Part shown: in pieces, positions 16,087 through 24,859 of the stretch
Position numbering within the stretch: position 1 is the stretch's first letter
Layout: each line of letters starts with the position of its first letter
Made by a program: the position numbers and the translations under genes
Assembly: GCA_027943245.1 (NCBI GenBank)
Contig: JANDJZ010001754.1
Coordinates: forward strand, 124,001 to 188,000
Reading direction: 5' to 3'
Origin: Acanthamoeba sp. SK_2022b
Lineage: Eukaryota > Discosea > Longamoebia > Acanthamoebidae
Length of the DNA stretch: 64,000 bases
Notes under the pieces: generated by a model
Databases searched by the model: none
Told to the model about the DNA's origin: nothing
Seen by the model: the letters and a program-made list of their open reading frames with translations, nothing else

Positions 16087-18198
16087 TCAGAAATCAATGG
16101 TTACCGATGCAAGGAAGGTGCGTGGCGCTCCCTGCGCAATGGTGCTGTATGACGCCACGCCAGCCCAATAATGGCGATCTAACACGTTCTGAACATCAAA
16201 GCGGAAAGTTGCCGGTGTACCGTACACACGCGTTTTATAGGCAGCCCCCATATCTACCGTTGTCCAAGAACGGATAGACTGCGTATTCGCCTGATTGACG
16301 TACTGCTTCCCGCTGTAATTAACATGACTGTTCAGGGACAATCCCCGTAGGACAGGGAGGTCATATTCCACACCCGCGTTTGCTTGTACCGGGGAGACGC
16401 CAACGGGTTTGTTACCACGAACGCCGGTGGAGGGAGATTTGGTGAGCTCAGCATCAATCAGGGAAAGGCTTCCTGACATTCGCAAATTATCAAGAGGTTT
16501 ATGGGAGATATTCAGTTCAATTCCTCGGTTCCGCTGCTCGCTATTGGAATTGAATGTATTGTTACTGTCGATTGCACCACTCGGCTTCGTGATCTGGAAA
16601 AGAGCAAGACTGTTTTGGATTCCCGCCTCATCGTATTTAATGCCCACTTCGTATTGACGCGATCGGTATGGACGCATCACCTGACCTGCGTTTTGTGCCG
16701 TACCAGGGGCAACATCACCTTTGCTGAGCCCCTCAATGTAGTTGGCATACAGCGAAACGGGTTTCCAGGGACGGTAAACCAGGCCAAGCATCGGAGTGAC
16801 GGCAGAGTCATCATAGGTGGATGAACGATCGCCATTAGCGGCGAAGTTATCGGCACGAACCCTTTGGAGACGCACGCCTGGCGTGATGTCAACACGTCCA
16901 TCCAGTACGGTCATTGTGTCTGCAAGCGCGAGACCACTTAACTGGCTGGAGGAGGTTTTTGATACTCTGGCTGGCGCAGAAGGCAGGGTGACATCAACGT
17001 CTGACGGGGAATAAATATTGGAATCTACCGTTTGCCCCCAAGTGCTGGCGATTGCGAGGCGATCATGGTAATAACTGACCTGCAGCGTCGCCTGATGATC
17101 AATGGAACCGGTTGAAAAATAACTTCTTGCGCCAGCTTCTAAAGTATAACGATTCACCTTAAAGCGGAAATTAGTAATCGTCGAGACGACATCCCCTTTG
17201 TCGTTAATAATATTAGGGGTTTGCTCTGATATGCGTGAAACCATCGAGCGCCCACCGCCTGCATTCGCAAAAACGGTCACGTTGTCATTAATATCGTATT
17301 CTGTGTGTAGCAATGCCCCCTGATCCCGGATTTTCCACCACATCCCCTTTTGTGCGATGTTTGTCTTACCATCAGGAGCATCCGGAACATCAATGCCTGC
17401 AGCGACAGTGAAGGGGCGATTTGGGGATTTGACTCGCTGATATTGATCAAGCAGGTCAAGGGAAGCCCTCACCCCTCCGTTCCCATAATCGAGAGCAAGC
17501 GCGCCTAATGCCGTATTTTTATAGGCATTGTCGAGTGCCAAATCGCCACCACTACCGCCACCGTTAAAACGGATTCCCCACACCTCACCGTCCGGGGTAA
17601 CCCACAATTTACCGACATCGACGTATGCACCGAGTTGGTTGTTGGACTCCCAGGTGGTGGTGAGTCGTTTAATATCCTGAGCTGTAGCCCTTTTAGTCAC
17701 TGCGTTGATGACACCGCCAACCCCTCCATTCGGGGACATCCCATAGAGCCCCGCGCCCGGCCCCTTCAGTAACTCTATTCGTTCGAGATATTGCGGCAAT
17801 AATTGATAATTTGGTGCCACACCATAGACACCATTGAGTGCCACTTCACCGGTATTGCCTTCACCAATAGGGAATCCACGGATCATGAAAGAATCCAGGA
17901 TCCCGCCTGAAGGAGAGGTAACCCGCACGGATGAATCATTTTTTATAACATCGCCGAGAGATTTAGCCTGCCTGTCTTCAATGTATCGCGAGGTATATCC
18001 CTTGATACTGAATGGCGTATCATGAATGACTTTACTTCCTAATAAGCCAATGTTGGCTTGTTTGGATAGTTCATCTTCAGTTTGTGTAACAGCACTGTCG
18101 GCGGTAACGACAACGGTATCTTCCGCGTTCGCAATATAAGGAATTAAAATTTCTACAACAGCCAAAACCAGAAACTTCTTTCTACGATTCATAACCAT
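16087..18198 (-). CDS. TonB-dependent ferric-siderophore receptor
   Basis: A 703-residue outer-membrane receptor. A signal peptide ending IANA is followed by EDTVVVTA, a TonB-box-like segment, so there is no N-terminal signalling domain. The plug domain (DTPFSIKGYTS, IRGFPIGEGNTG, ERIELLKGPGAGLYG) precedes a 22-strand-type barrel that ends with phenylalanine (FLASVTIDF). The family resembles receptors for hydroxamate/carboxylate siderophores of the FpvA/FhuE/FcuA group. Second gene of the operon, 28 nt after the synthetase. ExbBD for energy are encoded at 43066-44046 and 42640-43062. Confidence 0.9.
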   Translation of the reverse strand: MVMNRRKKFLVLAVVEILIPYIANAEDTVVVTADSAVTQTEDELSKQANIGLLGSKVIHDTPFSIKGYTSRYIEDRQAKSLGDVIKNDSSVRVTSPSGGILDSFMIRGFPIGEGNTGEVALNGVYGVAPNYQLLPQYLERIELLKGPGAGLYGMSPNGGVGGVINAVTKRATAQDIKRLTTTWESNNQLGAYVDVGKLWVTPDGEVWGIRFNGGGSGGDLALDNAYKNTALGALALDYGNGGVRASLDLLDQYQRVKSPNRPFTVAAGIDVPDAPDGKTNIAQKGMWWKIRDQGALLHTEYDINDNVTVFANAGGGRSMVSRISEQTPNIINDKGDVVSTITNFRFKVNRYTLEAGARSYFSTGSIDHQATLQVSYYHDRLAIASTWGQTVDSNIYSPSDVDVTLPSAPARVSKTSSSQLSGLALADTMTVLDGRVDITPGVRLQRVRADNFAANGDRSSTYDDSAVTPMLGLVYRPWKPVSLYANYIEGLSKGDVAPGTAQNAGQVMRPYRSRQYEVGIKYDEAGIQNSLALFQITKPSGAIDSNNTFNSNSEQRNRGIELNISHKPLDNLRMSGSLSLIDAELTKSPSTGVRGNKPVGVSPVQANAGVEYDLPVLRGLSLNSHVNYSGKQYVNQANTQSIRSWTTVDMGAAYKTRVYGTPATFRFDVQNVLDRHYWAGVASYSTIAQGAPRTFLASVTIDF

Positions 18199-18226
18199 TA
18201 TCTCGAGTCCCAGAGTTACCGGCGTA

Positions 18227-20086
18227 TCAATCAGCTAAAGGATTATTAAGGCCGTGCTGAAGTCGATAATCAGTATATTGTTGTAAATGCATGCTCATTA
18301 ATGAGCGGGTATACCAGGGATGGTTCATAAAATGCTCGCGTTCCTGATGCCAGAAGCTGTCATCTAGCCTTGGGTGAAGTTCTTTAAATACATGGTCAAG
18401 TTCTTCGCCAATAACTTTCCACATACGGTTATCTTGGATGCAATAGAAGTGAGTCAGGCAAAGGGCGATTTCATGTAAATGACTGACAAGGCAAGCATCC
18501 ACGACGAAGGTTCTGACGGGTTCAATATCATCTTCAAACACCGTGGGTAAAATGCCAGGCCAGATATAAGGCTTGAGTTCGTAACCTTGCTTACGGAGTG
18601 CCGGGGCCCAGCTGCGGCCATCGCCGAAGTCACGGATAAGCATGGCCACAGCGCGGCCGGAATCATCAAATAAAACCTGCGTATTTTGTTGGTGTGCTTC
18701 AAGCGCCACGCCATAAATCAAATACATAGCCAAGACCGGTTTCAGTATGATCCGGGTGTAATGACGAAACCATGTCTCAGGCGTGTATCCTGACAAGGCA
18801 ATCAGCTCACTGATAAGGGGATCGGATTTATGCGGGAGGGCGGTAAATAGCGATGCAACCGTGATAGCCAATGAATTATCGTTTCTTTTCCACGCATCCG
18901 TACTACGAAACACGACGGAGAGAAACTTACCCTCAGCGTCATCCATACGATCTTTATGACGGAAGTGCCATGCGGCATCTTCCCGGAAAAAGTCGAGTTT
19001 GCCGTCAAAACCCTGCTCCACATCCAGGATATCCTCAATAATCGTACTAATACGCGGCCCCATGTGAATGGATTTAGCCTGGAGGCTACGCATCTCACTG
19101 GTCATCCATATGGCAACGGGCAATTTTATAAAAGGCAATGCCGGGGCCGTCGGAAGCATAGTTCTGAACGACATTGAGGGTGCGGTTTCAATTTCGGGAC
19201 CAAATGGCAAAAGAATGCCTTCGTCTATTTCTTTGGCGAAATGACCCAAGACCCAATGTTCAAGATGCCAGGGGTGAAGGGGAATGGGCAGCCATTCTTG
19301 AGGGTTGTGATGTTGACTTTCGAGCCAGGCGCACCATTCACTCCAGACGCCAGGAAAGGCCGATGACAGCCATTGATGGGTATCCTGAACATGAGGCATC
19401 TTCTCGCAATAAACCATGTCGGCCTGTATGGCTCCCATGCGAAGAATGACTCGGGCTCCAAATTCGGCGGACAGGGCCTCGATGTCTTCATCGTTTAATC
19501 CAGGCCGGGACTTCCAGGTAGGATAATAAGGGTGGCCTTCCAGAGATCCCCACTGGTCCAGGAGAGTCGCCCCCTCTCTCAAACTGTGATGGCGTCTTAT
19601 CCATTTAACAAAATAAGACTCCCCCTCTTTCTCCATGTCTTTAGTAATGCTATTCCGCCATTTTGACCGATGCGCTCTGGCCAGCCGGTCATTATGGATA
19701 CTGTTAGCAACATCTTTATTGAATTTAGCTATACCCTCAGCCGAAGGGCTGAAACTAAATTCATTTTTCAGGACGTCGATCAGTTGTTCATGTGACAGAA
19801 TCGGTGTTTTGCTCCCGTCGGCTGCCTCGAGGATAATATCACCACGATTAATAACACTATTCGCCGGAAAAACCGCCGTTAGATTTAGCCGAAGGGTATA
19901 TTCTCCATCAGAGAGGCGGTAATTAACCCTACTTTTATCATCGAAAATCTCAAGTTTCTTTTCATCAAGTAGTTTTTCCGAAAAAAGACAACGAATTATT
20001 CGAGAGAGTGCGTTACGAGCCGAAAAATCAGGTTGTGTTGAAAGTGCCTGTCTCGCAAAGCCATTCTCCTCTGCCAGCTCCATCAT
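18227..20086 (-). CDS. NIS siderophore synthetase (IucA/IucC family)
   Basis: A 619-residue synthetase. ATG 20086 is 4 nt and ATG 20083 is 7 nt from GGGAGA; either is possible. Family motifs are intact: GHPYYPTWKSRPGL near residue 184, IPLHPWHLEHW, APSMSFRTMLPT, KLPVAIWMTSEMR, and EAHQQNTQVLFD with RDFGDG near residue 462. Such enzymes adenylate a carboxylate, usually citrate, and join it to an amine or alcohol. It is the first gene of the operon and the only synthetase, as in rhizoferrin loci and unlike staphyloferrin B (three) or aerobactin (two). A single enzyme suggests one repeated condensation, for example two citrates on one diamine. Confidence 0.92.
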   Translation of the reverse strand: MMELAEENGFARQALSTQPDFSARNALSRIIRCLFSEKLLDEKKLEIFDDKSRVNYRLSDGEYTLRLNLTAVFPANSVINRGDIILEAADGSKTPILSHEQLIDVLKNEFSFSPSAEGIAKFNKDVANSIHNDRLARAHRSKWRNSITKDMEKEGESYFVKWIRRHHSLREGATLLDQWGSLEGHPYYPTWKSRPGLNDEDIEALSAEFGARVILRMGAIQADMVYCEKMPHVQDTHQWLSSAFPGVWSEWCAWLESQHHNPQEWLPIPLHPWHLEHWVLGHFAKEIDEGILLPFGPEIETAPSMSFRTMLPTAPALPFIKLPVAIWMTSEMRSLQAKSIHMGPRISTIIEDILDVEQGFDGKLDFFREDAAWHFRHKDRMDDAEGKFLSVVFRSTDAWKRNDNSLAITVASLFTALPHKSDPLISELIALSGYTPETWFRHYTRIILKPVLAMYLIYGVALEAHQQNTQVLFDDSGRAVAMLIRDFGDGRSWAPALRKQGYELKPYIWPGILPTVFEDDIEPVRTFVVDACLVSHLHEIALCLTHFYCIQDNRMWKVIGEELDHVFKELHPRLDDSFWHQEREHFMNHPWYTRSLMSMHLQQYTDYRLQHGLNNPLAD

Positions 20087-20225
20087 ATTTTCTCCCAAAG
20101 TAAGAGGGTTGAAACGATTAGGCGTAAATTGAGAACCTTAAGATCAACGTGATATTTCATTGCTCTCTCAGGTTCCTTGAAAACTTTCAGTCACTACGCT
20201 ACCATCAAAATAAATTCATGTAAAT

Positions 20226-20244
20226 GATAATCAATATCATTCTC
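20226..20244. promoter_or_regulatory. Fur box between the divergent siderophore transcripts
   Basis: GATAATCAATATCATTCTC matches the 19-bp Fur consensus at 15 of 19 positions. It lies 140 nt upstream of the NIS synthetase start and 59 nt upstream of the CitE-like start, placed to repress both promoters when iron is plentiful. Confidence 0.85.
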
Positions 20245-20302
20245 ATAACTGTAATCCATGATGAGAGAATCAATTTATATCAATCACTTAGGCGGACAAG
20301 GT

Positions 20303-21127
20303 ATGAGTATAGAGATTAGCTATTTGTTTATCCCTGCTAATAAAGAGGTAATGTTTTCGAAGGCGTTGGCCAGTGGTACCGATGCGATCATTATTGATCT
20401 TGAAGATGCTGTTCATCCGAACGAAAAGCCCCTTGGGCGTGATAACGTTCTGAGTTGGCTACATAAAATTAATAAGAGCAGCGTTAAAACCGGAATATAT
20501 ATCCGGATAAATCATCCAAACGACAAGGAATTTGATGACGACATCAGTTTACTCAATTCATTAAATAAGCCATTGATTACGGGTGTGATGGTGCCAAAAC
20601 TGGAATGCAGTGAAACGATAAACCATTTGAAGTCGAGGCTTAATGCCGGAATATCAAGGCTACCCTTTATCGGCATCATAGAAACGGCGCGAGGATTGTA
20701 TCACTGTGAGAGTATAGCCTGTAGCGGTGTGGTCAGATTAGCGTTCGGCTCTTTAGATTATTCGCACGATATTAATTGTCTGCAAACACCTGAGGCACTT
20801 CTCTATGCGAGAAGTCGTATCGTGGTGGCTTCACGGCTTGCCAACCTACCGCCCCCTATTGATTGCGTCACCCCCGAATTTTGTACGCCCGAAACGTTGT
20901 TAACGGATTGCTGCCATGCCCGATCTCTTGGATTCAGTGCGAAATTATGTATTCATCCGGATCAAGTCGATGTGGTTGCCAAAGCATTTAGCCCTACTGA
21001 GGAACAAATTAAATGGGCTGAAGAAGTGTTAAAACAGTCCAGAGAGAGTTATGCATTCCAGATCGGAGGTTCGATGGTAGATTTACCTTTAATAAAACAG
21101 GCGGCCCGTTTAATGGACAATAAATAA
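20303..21127 (+). CDS. CitE/HpcH-type lyase, probable citrate supplier for the siderophore
   Basis: A 274-residue TIM-barrel protein of the HpcH/HpaI-CitE family. ATG 20303 is chosen over 20258 because GGCGGACAAGG stands directly before it and residues from SYLFIPANK onward match the family start. Active-site segments are IIIDLEDAVHP (metal/acid), IGIIETARGL (Glu), LAFGSLDYSHDI and KLCIHPDQ. SbnG and AcsB, members of the same superfamily, make citrate for staphyloferrin B and achromobactin outside the TCA cycle. It is alone on the plus strand and shares the Fur-controlled region with the operon. A malyl- or citramalyl-CoA lyase function is the alternative. Confidence 0.8.
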   Translation: MSIEISYLFIPANKEVMFSKALASGTDAIIIDLEDAVHPNEKPLGRDNVLSWLHKINKSSVKTGIYIRINHPNDKEFDDDISLLNSLNKPLITGVMVPKLECSETINHLKSRLNAGISRLPFIGIIETARGLYHCESIACSGVVRLAFGSLDYSHDINCLQTPEALLYARSRIVVASRLANLPPPIDCVTPEFCTPETLLTDCCHARSLGFSAKLCIHPDQVDVVAKAFSPTEEQIKWAEEVLKQSRESYAFQIGGSMVDLPLIKQAARLMDNK

Positions 21128-21150
21128 ATCAGAATGGACATATTAGCAAC

Positions 21151-21189
21151 CCACTCAAATAATATTAATCATAATTATTATTTGAGTGG
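21151..21189. terminator. Hairpin after the CitE-like gene
   Basis: CCACTCAAATAAT and ATTATTTGAGTGG form a perfect 13-bp stem around a 13-nt loop, 24 nt after the CitE-like stop. No clean T run follows on either strand, so it is a terminator only by position and shape. Confidence 0.55.
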
Positions 21190-21367
21190 TTATAGATAAA
21201 CTCTCTCTATATATATTTAACCGTTCGATATCATTTAACGTCAGGCCAAAGCATTTGCCCCGGAGAGAGTGTCCGACAAGCAAAGAGTAGCCTTCCAGTA
21301 AGGAGCCCGAGTCTGCGATAGAGGCGCTGCATTTCGCACAAACCAGGCATGTTGTCACAACGCTCAT
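21155..21367 (-). CDS. Doubtful small protein
   Basis: A 70-residue frame on the opposite strand. Its first 45 residues look protein-like, with a CAKC pair and GHSLRGKCFGL, but the last 20 read through the hairpin at 21151-21189, and no Shine-Dalgarno sequence precedes the ATG. It may be a small zinc-ribbon-like gene or a remnant. No family recognised. Apart from this and the hairpin, 21128-21460 holds nothing I can name. Confidence 0.35.
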   Translation of the reverse strand: MSVVTTCLVCAKCSASIADSGSLLEGYSLLVGHSLRGKCFGLTLNDIERLNIYRESLSITTQIIIMINII

Positions 21368-21460
21368 TTTGGTAAGATTTTCTTATGAATTCATGATAGC
21401 ATCGGGTAACACTATTACGCTGGCAAGGATGTCAGAGGGACTGAAATCATAGGGACGAAG

Positions 21461-22075
21461 ATGCAGACTGCTATGCAAAGCAATCCCCCCGAAATTACAC
21501 TATCAGCACTGAGCCATCTGGCCTTTTGTGCTCTTGTTGGGCTGGGTATTGCTCGCCAGGAAGGCGTTGCCAGTACGCCGTTGACTGAACATCTGTTTTT
21601 GGTTCGTTGGTTGGCTACGGCTCAAAAACAAAAGCGGTTTCCAAAATGTGTTGCCATTGATATTGCACTCCTGCTTGAGCAGGGACGGAGAAAAGGCCCC
21701 GCCAGCAAGCTGCGTGAAAAACTGCAATACCTGTGGCGATCCTGCACTGACCCCCTCATCACCCAATCGGACTTATTTCGACTCACCTATGTTACCGAGA
21801 AACTGAGAGAGCAAGGTTGGAAAAACTTCATCATGGACAGCCACATCTGGAAAGATGAACGCTTTTCTGCATCTTCTGCACCCAATGAGTTTTACACGGA
21901 AGAAAATACGTTAAGAGCAGCGTTCTCCGATAATGGTGAGTTAACCAATACTTTAGAGTTACGCATCATTGGAGATGTTGAATCACTCTTGGCGCTAATG
22001 GCCCAATCAGCTATTTCTGCAAAGCTGATTGAGAGAGGCGAGCTCTTCCATCGGGTCGTGCTGTTTCCCCAATAA
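21461..22075 (+). CDS. DUF2913 family protein
   Basis: A 204-residue protein behind AGGGACGAAG. The run LSHLAFCALVGLGIAR, followed by LVRWLATAQKQKRFPKCVA and LREKLQYLWRSC, matches what I recall of DUF2913 proteins, scattered in enterobacterial accessory regions and of unknown function. The length is normal and no break is seen. It lies beyond the siderophore locus, on the opposite strand to the operon, with a decayed region after it. No sign that it takes part in siderophore synthesis. Confidence 0.75.
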   Translation: MQTAMQSNPPEITLSALSHLAFCALVGLGIARQEGVASTPLTEHLFLVRWLATAQKQKRFPKCVAIDIALLLEQGRRKGPASKLREKLQYLWRSCTDPLITQSDLFRLTYVTEKLREQGWKNFIMDSHIWKDERFSASSAPNEFYTEENTLRAAFSDNGELTNTLELRIIGDVESLLALMAQSAISAKLIERGELFHRVVLFPQ

Positions 22076-22440
22076 GCACTTATATCCAATCACGCAGCCC
22101 TGCACGCTCGGCTGAGTCGTGCCACAATGGCCAGCGCCAGTGTAAAGAAAATTAGCCGCCTTGCCGCCAATGATGCAGCAGCCGCTCGAGATAATGTGGA
22201 AAAAAGTCTATTACTACGGGAGGATCACGCAGGATAACAAACAGATTACCGAAGGAATGCTTTTTTCTTGCCGGGAGAATACAGGCAACCCACCTTGCGA
22301 AGTGGTCTATACTCCATAGACAAGTAAGCTTTTATTACCAAAGAGACATAACAAGAAGAGGCCCATTAAGAGGCCCTTGCAATCTTCAATTATGTTCCAT
22401 CAACCCCATCCCATAGTGGATACATTATGGGATGCGTACC

Positions 22441-22853
22441 CTATTTTTTAGGCGCGGAACAAAGCCTCTCTGGCATCCTGCCGTTATACATGACAAGGTT
22501 GCCATCATCTAACTTTGCAAGTTTCAGCACATAGAGTCGTTTGTTAACACCCAGAAAAAATTTTTTCACCTCGCCTAAGGAGAAGTTATCTCATCTAAGA
22601 TAATTAGGCTATCGATTAAGAACCTCATAATCGCTCTATTAGACCCACTCTTAGTTCGGTACATAGCCGAAACATCAGCATCTTCCCATCCTTCTTGCCA
22701 TTGATGGCATAGTAGCAAGTCAGGCCTTTATATCAGCGCAATCGCCTTACGCGGGGTAGCCGCTCCTCTTTGAGAGCCCATTGGCATTGAGTCGATGTTC
22801 ACTAAACGCGCAACACATTTTGTATATGGCATGAACACTTCTTGTCCTATCAC
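22441..22853 (-). pseudogene. Broken gene remnant, unknown family
   Basis: Three protein-like pieces run one after another on the minus strand. The frame from GTG 22853 to TAA 22728 contains FMPYTKCVARLVNIDSMPMG. In the same frame beyond that stop comes LLLCHQWQEGWEDADVSAMY. After a shift near 22590 comes EVKKFFLGVNKRLYVLKLAK, ending LCSAPKK at TAG 22441. They could be one gene broken by a stop and a frameshift, or several fragments. No start with a ribosome site is seen. Confidence 0.4.
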
Positions 22854-23253
22854 TTAACGCTCACAGGGGGCGAATTCTATTGATTCAGGATGAGAACGAC
22901 GAAGTAAGGGAACCTCTTCCTCAGGCCCCCCCCTGCTCATTCACTCAACAAGCAGCTATGAACAAGCATTCAACCCATTGAATTAAAATGTAAAAAAAGA
23001 AGTATAATAAACTGATTTCATAATTTCACTTTTAATTTCATTTTTTCAAAATACCCCCTGATTCTAATATCACGTTATTTCACCTTCTCAGCGCCTATTT
23101 TAGGGTTATTCTAAGCAACGAACACCCGATCCCGGAAATGCAAAACGAACGCAGGCTGGCACATACACCAGAAAATCAGATGAGAATCCATACGATGGGT
23201 AGCCGCTTCAGGCGATCGTTTTCATGGAGTCGAGACTCAGGGATATCGGATTT

Positions 23254-23404
23254 TTACGTAGGAATAATCATTAAAACCACATGCAAGCTTTCATAGGGAT
23301 TTTCATGGAAAGAAATACGCCCGTAGCCTTTACCTGATGTGCTACCAAATTCTAAACGGGCATTTAAAAATTCGGTATTTCTGGCCCGCACACATTTTAA
23401 TTAA
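23254..23404 (-). pseudogene. C-terminal gene fragment, unknown family
   Basis: A minus-strand frame without start codon includes FLNARLEFGSTSGKGYGRIS and ends SLHVVLMIIPT. A stop lies just upstream in frame, so only about 46 codons remain. The Gly/Ser-rich beta pattern could come from a surface or fimbrial protein, but that is a guess. Confidence 0.35.
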
Positions 23405-23481
23405 ATTTAATTCGTGAAGCTTACTTATAAGAAAAAGGCAGCCTGGTTGCTATAAGCCACCCTATCTGCAGCCGTATTTCT

Positions 23482-23500
23482 GGGTATTATTCTCATTATA
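23482..23500. promoter_or_regulatory. Weak Fur-box candidate before the N-hydroxylase gene
   Basis: GGGTATTATTCTCATTATA matches the Fur consensus at 12 of 19 positions, with the right half TCATTAT intact. It ends 13 nt before the start codon. Plausible given the gene function, but weak. Confidence 0.4.
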
Positions 23501-23513
23501 CTGGAGCTTATTA

Positions 23514-24809
23514 ATGAATCAGCGTTTGGATATCATCGGCATTGGCCTTGGCCCGTCGAATCTTAGCCTGGCGGCCTTAGGAAGTGAAATAGAAGGGTTT
23601 ACGGGGCAATTCCTGGAGCGCAAACCTCATTTCTCCTGGCACCCAGGGATGATCCTGGCGGATTGCAGCATGCAGACCAACTTTTTAAAAGACCTGGTGA
23701 GTGCAGTTGCCCCCACCAATCGCTACAGCTTTCTCAACTATCTGGTAAAAAACAGAAAGTTCTATCGTTTTCTGACGACGGAGCAGCGCACCGCATCGCG
23801 TGAAGAGTTCGCCGATTACCTCACCTGGGCCGCCGGCGGGATGGACTCGTTGGCGTTTAACCAAGACGTTCAGCAGATCGAGTTCGACGATCGGCAGCGC
23901 CAGTTCGTGGTGACCACCTCGAATAAGGTCTTCCACGCCAAACACGTCAGCATTGGTATAGGCAAGAAAATAAAGTTGCCGGATTGCGTGACGGCGCAAA
24001 GCGATCGCTGTTTCCACGCCAGTGAAATGATGCTTCGCAACCCCGATTTGACCGGCAAACGCGTGGCGATCGTCGGCGGCGGCCAGAGCGGCGCCGATCT
24101 GTTCCTGAATATTTTTAAAGGGGAATGGGGCCAGCCGGAACAGCTCGACTGGATATCGCGCCGCAACAATTACAACGCGCTTGATGAAGCGGCCTTTGCC
24201 AACGAATACTTCACGCCCGATTACGTCGAGAGCTTTTACTCGCTGGATAGCGCGGCCAAGCGGCATATGCTGGCCGAACAGAAGATGACCTCAGACGGCA
24301 TCACCAGTGAGTCGCTGCTGGCGATTTATCGCGCCATGTACCACCGCTTCGATGTCCTGCGCGAGAAATTATGGGTGCGCCTGCTGCCCAGCCGTTCGCT
24401 GACGGCCGTGAAACACACGCTGGATAACGCCTACCAACTCGAAACGCGTCATCATCTCGATCACGGTGAGGAAGCCTTCAAGGCGGACGTGGTGATCTTT
24501 GCCACCGGTTATCAGACGGCCACGCCAGAGTTCCTTGAACCTTTGGCCCACCGCCTGCTGACCACTGCGGATGGCGAATACCGCATCGCCCCAGACTTTA
24601 CCTTTGAGTGGGAAGGCCCGGCGGAGAACTGCTTATTCGCCATGAACGCCAGTATGCACAATCACGGCATCGCCGATCCGCAGTTGAGCCTGATGGCGTG
24701 GCGATCGGCCCGGATTCTTAATCGGGCGTTAGACCACAAGCCATTTGATCTGGGAACCACGCCGACGGCCATTCAATGGCGCAGTGAAAGCGTGCCACAC
24801 GCGTTTTAA
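23514..24809 (+). CDS. Amine/lysine/ornithine N-hydroxylase (IucD/PvdA/AlcA family)
   Basis: A 431-residue flavin monooxygenase. FAD site IGIGLGPSNLSLAA is near residue 10, NADPH site VAIVGGGQSGADLFL near residue 183, and the family signature DVVIFATGYQ lies toward the C-terminus. Such enzymes N-hydroxylate lysine, ornithine, putrescine or cadaverine to start a hydroxamate siderophore. GGAG stands 8 nt before the ATG. No acyltransferase or hydroxamate-type NIS synthetase follows; the next gene is a TupA-like ATP-grasp protein. The GC-rich sequence points to resident chromosome and not to the neighbouring island. Confidence 0.88.
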   Translation: MNQRLDIIGIGLGPSNLSLAALGSEIEGFTGQFLERKPHFSWHPGMILADCSMQTNFLKDLVSAVAPTNRYSFLNYLVKNRKFYRFLTTEQRTASREEFADYLTWAAGGMDSLAFNQDVQQIEFDDRQRQFVVTTSNKVFHAKHVSIGIGKKIKLPDCVTAQSDRCFHASEMMLRNPDLTGKRVAIVGGGQSGADLFLNIFKGEWGQPEQLDWISRRNNYNALDEAAFANEYFTPDYVESFYSLDSAAKRHMLAEQKMTSDGITSESLLAIYRAMYHRFDVLREKLWVRLLPSRSLTAVKHTLDNAYQLETRHHLDHGEEAFKADVVIFATGYQTATPEFLEPLAHRLLTTADGEYRIAPDFTFEWEGPAENCLFAMNASMHNHGIADPQLSLMAWRSARILNRALDHKPFDLGTTPTAIQWRSESVPHAF

Positions 24810-24859
24810 ATACAAGAACGTCTTAATCATTGTCACTACGCTTTGATGGAATTACGTAT

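Larger units (their letters stand above)
22076..23513. other. Gene-free 1.4-kb stretch with decayed coding remnants
   Basis: No intact gene is visible. A 36-codon frame (22127-22237, plus) has RLAANDAAAARDNVEKSLLL. Minus-strand protein-like fragments lie at 22441-22853 and 23254-23404. Base composition is AT-rich, like the siderophore cluster and unlike the GC-rich DNA after 23.5 kb, so this is probably the decayed edge between island and core. No second copy of the tRNA-Phe 3' end was found here. Confidence 0.6.

Noticed and set aside
23514..24809. Aerobactin locus
   Set aside because: An IucD-like enzyme alone is not enough: no iucA, iucB, iucC or iutA neighbours; the IucA/IucC protein at 18227 belongs to a different, lower-GC operon.
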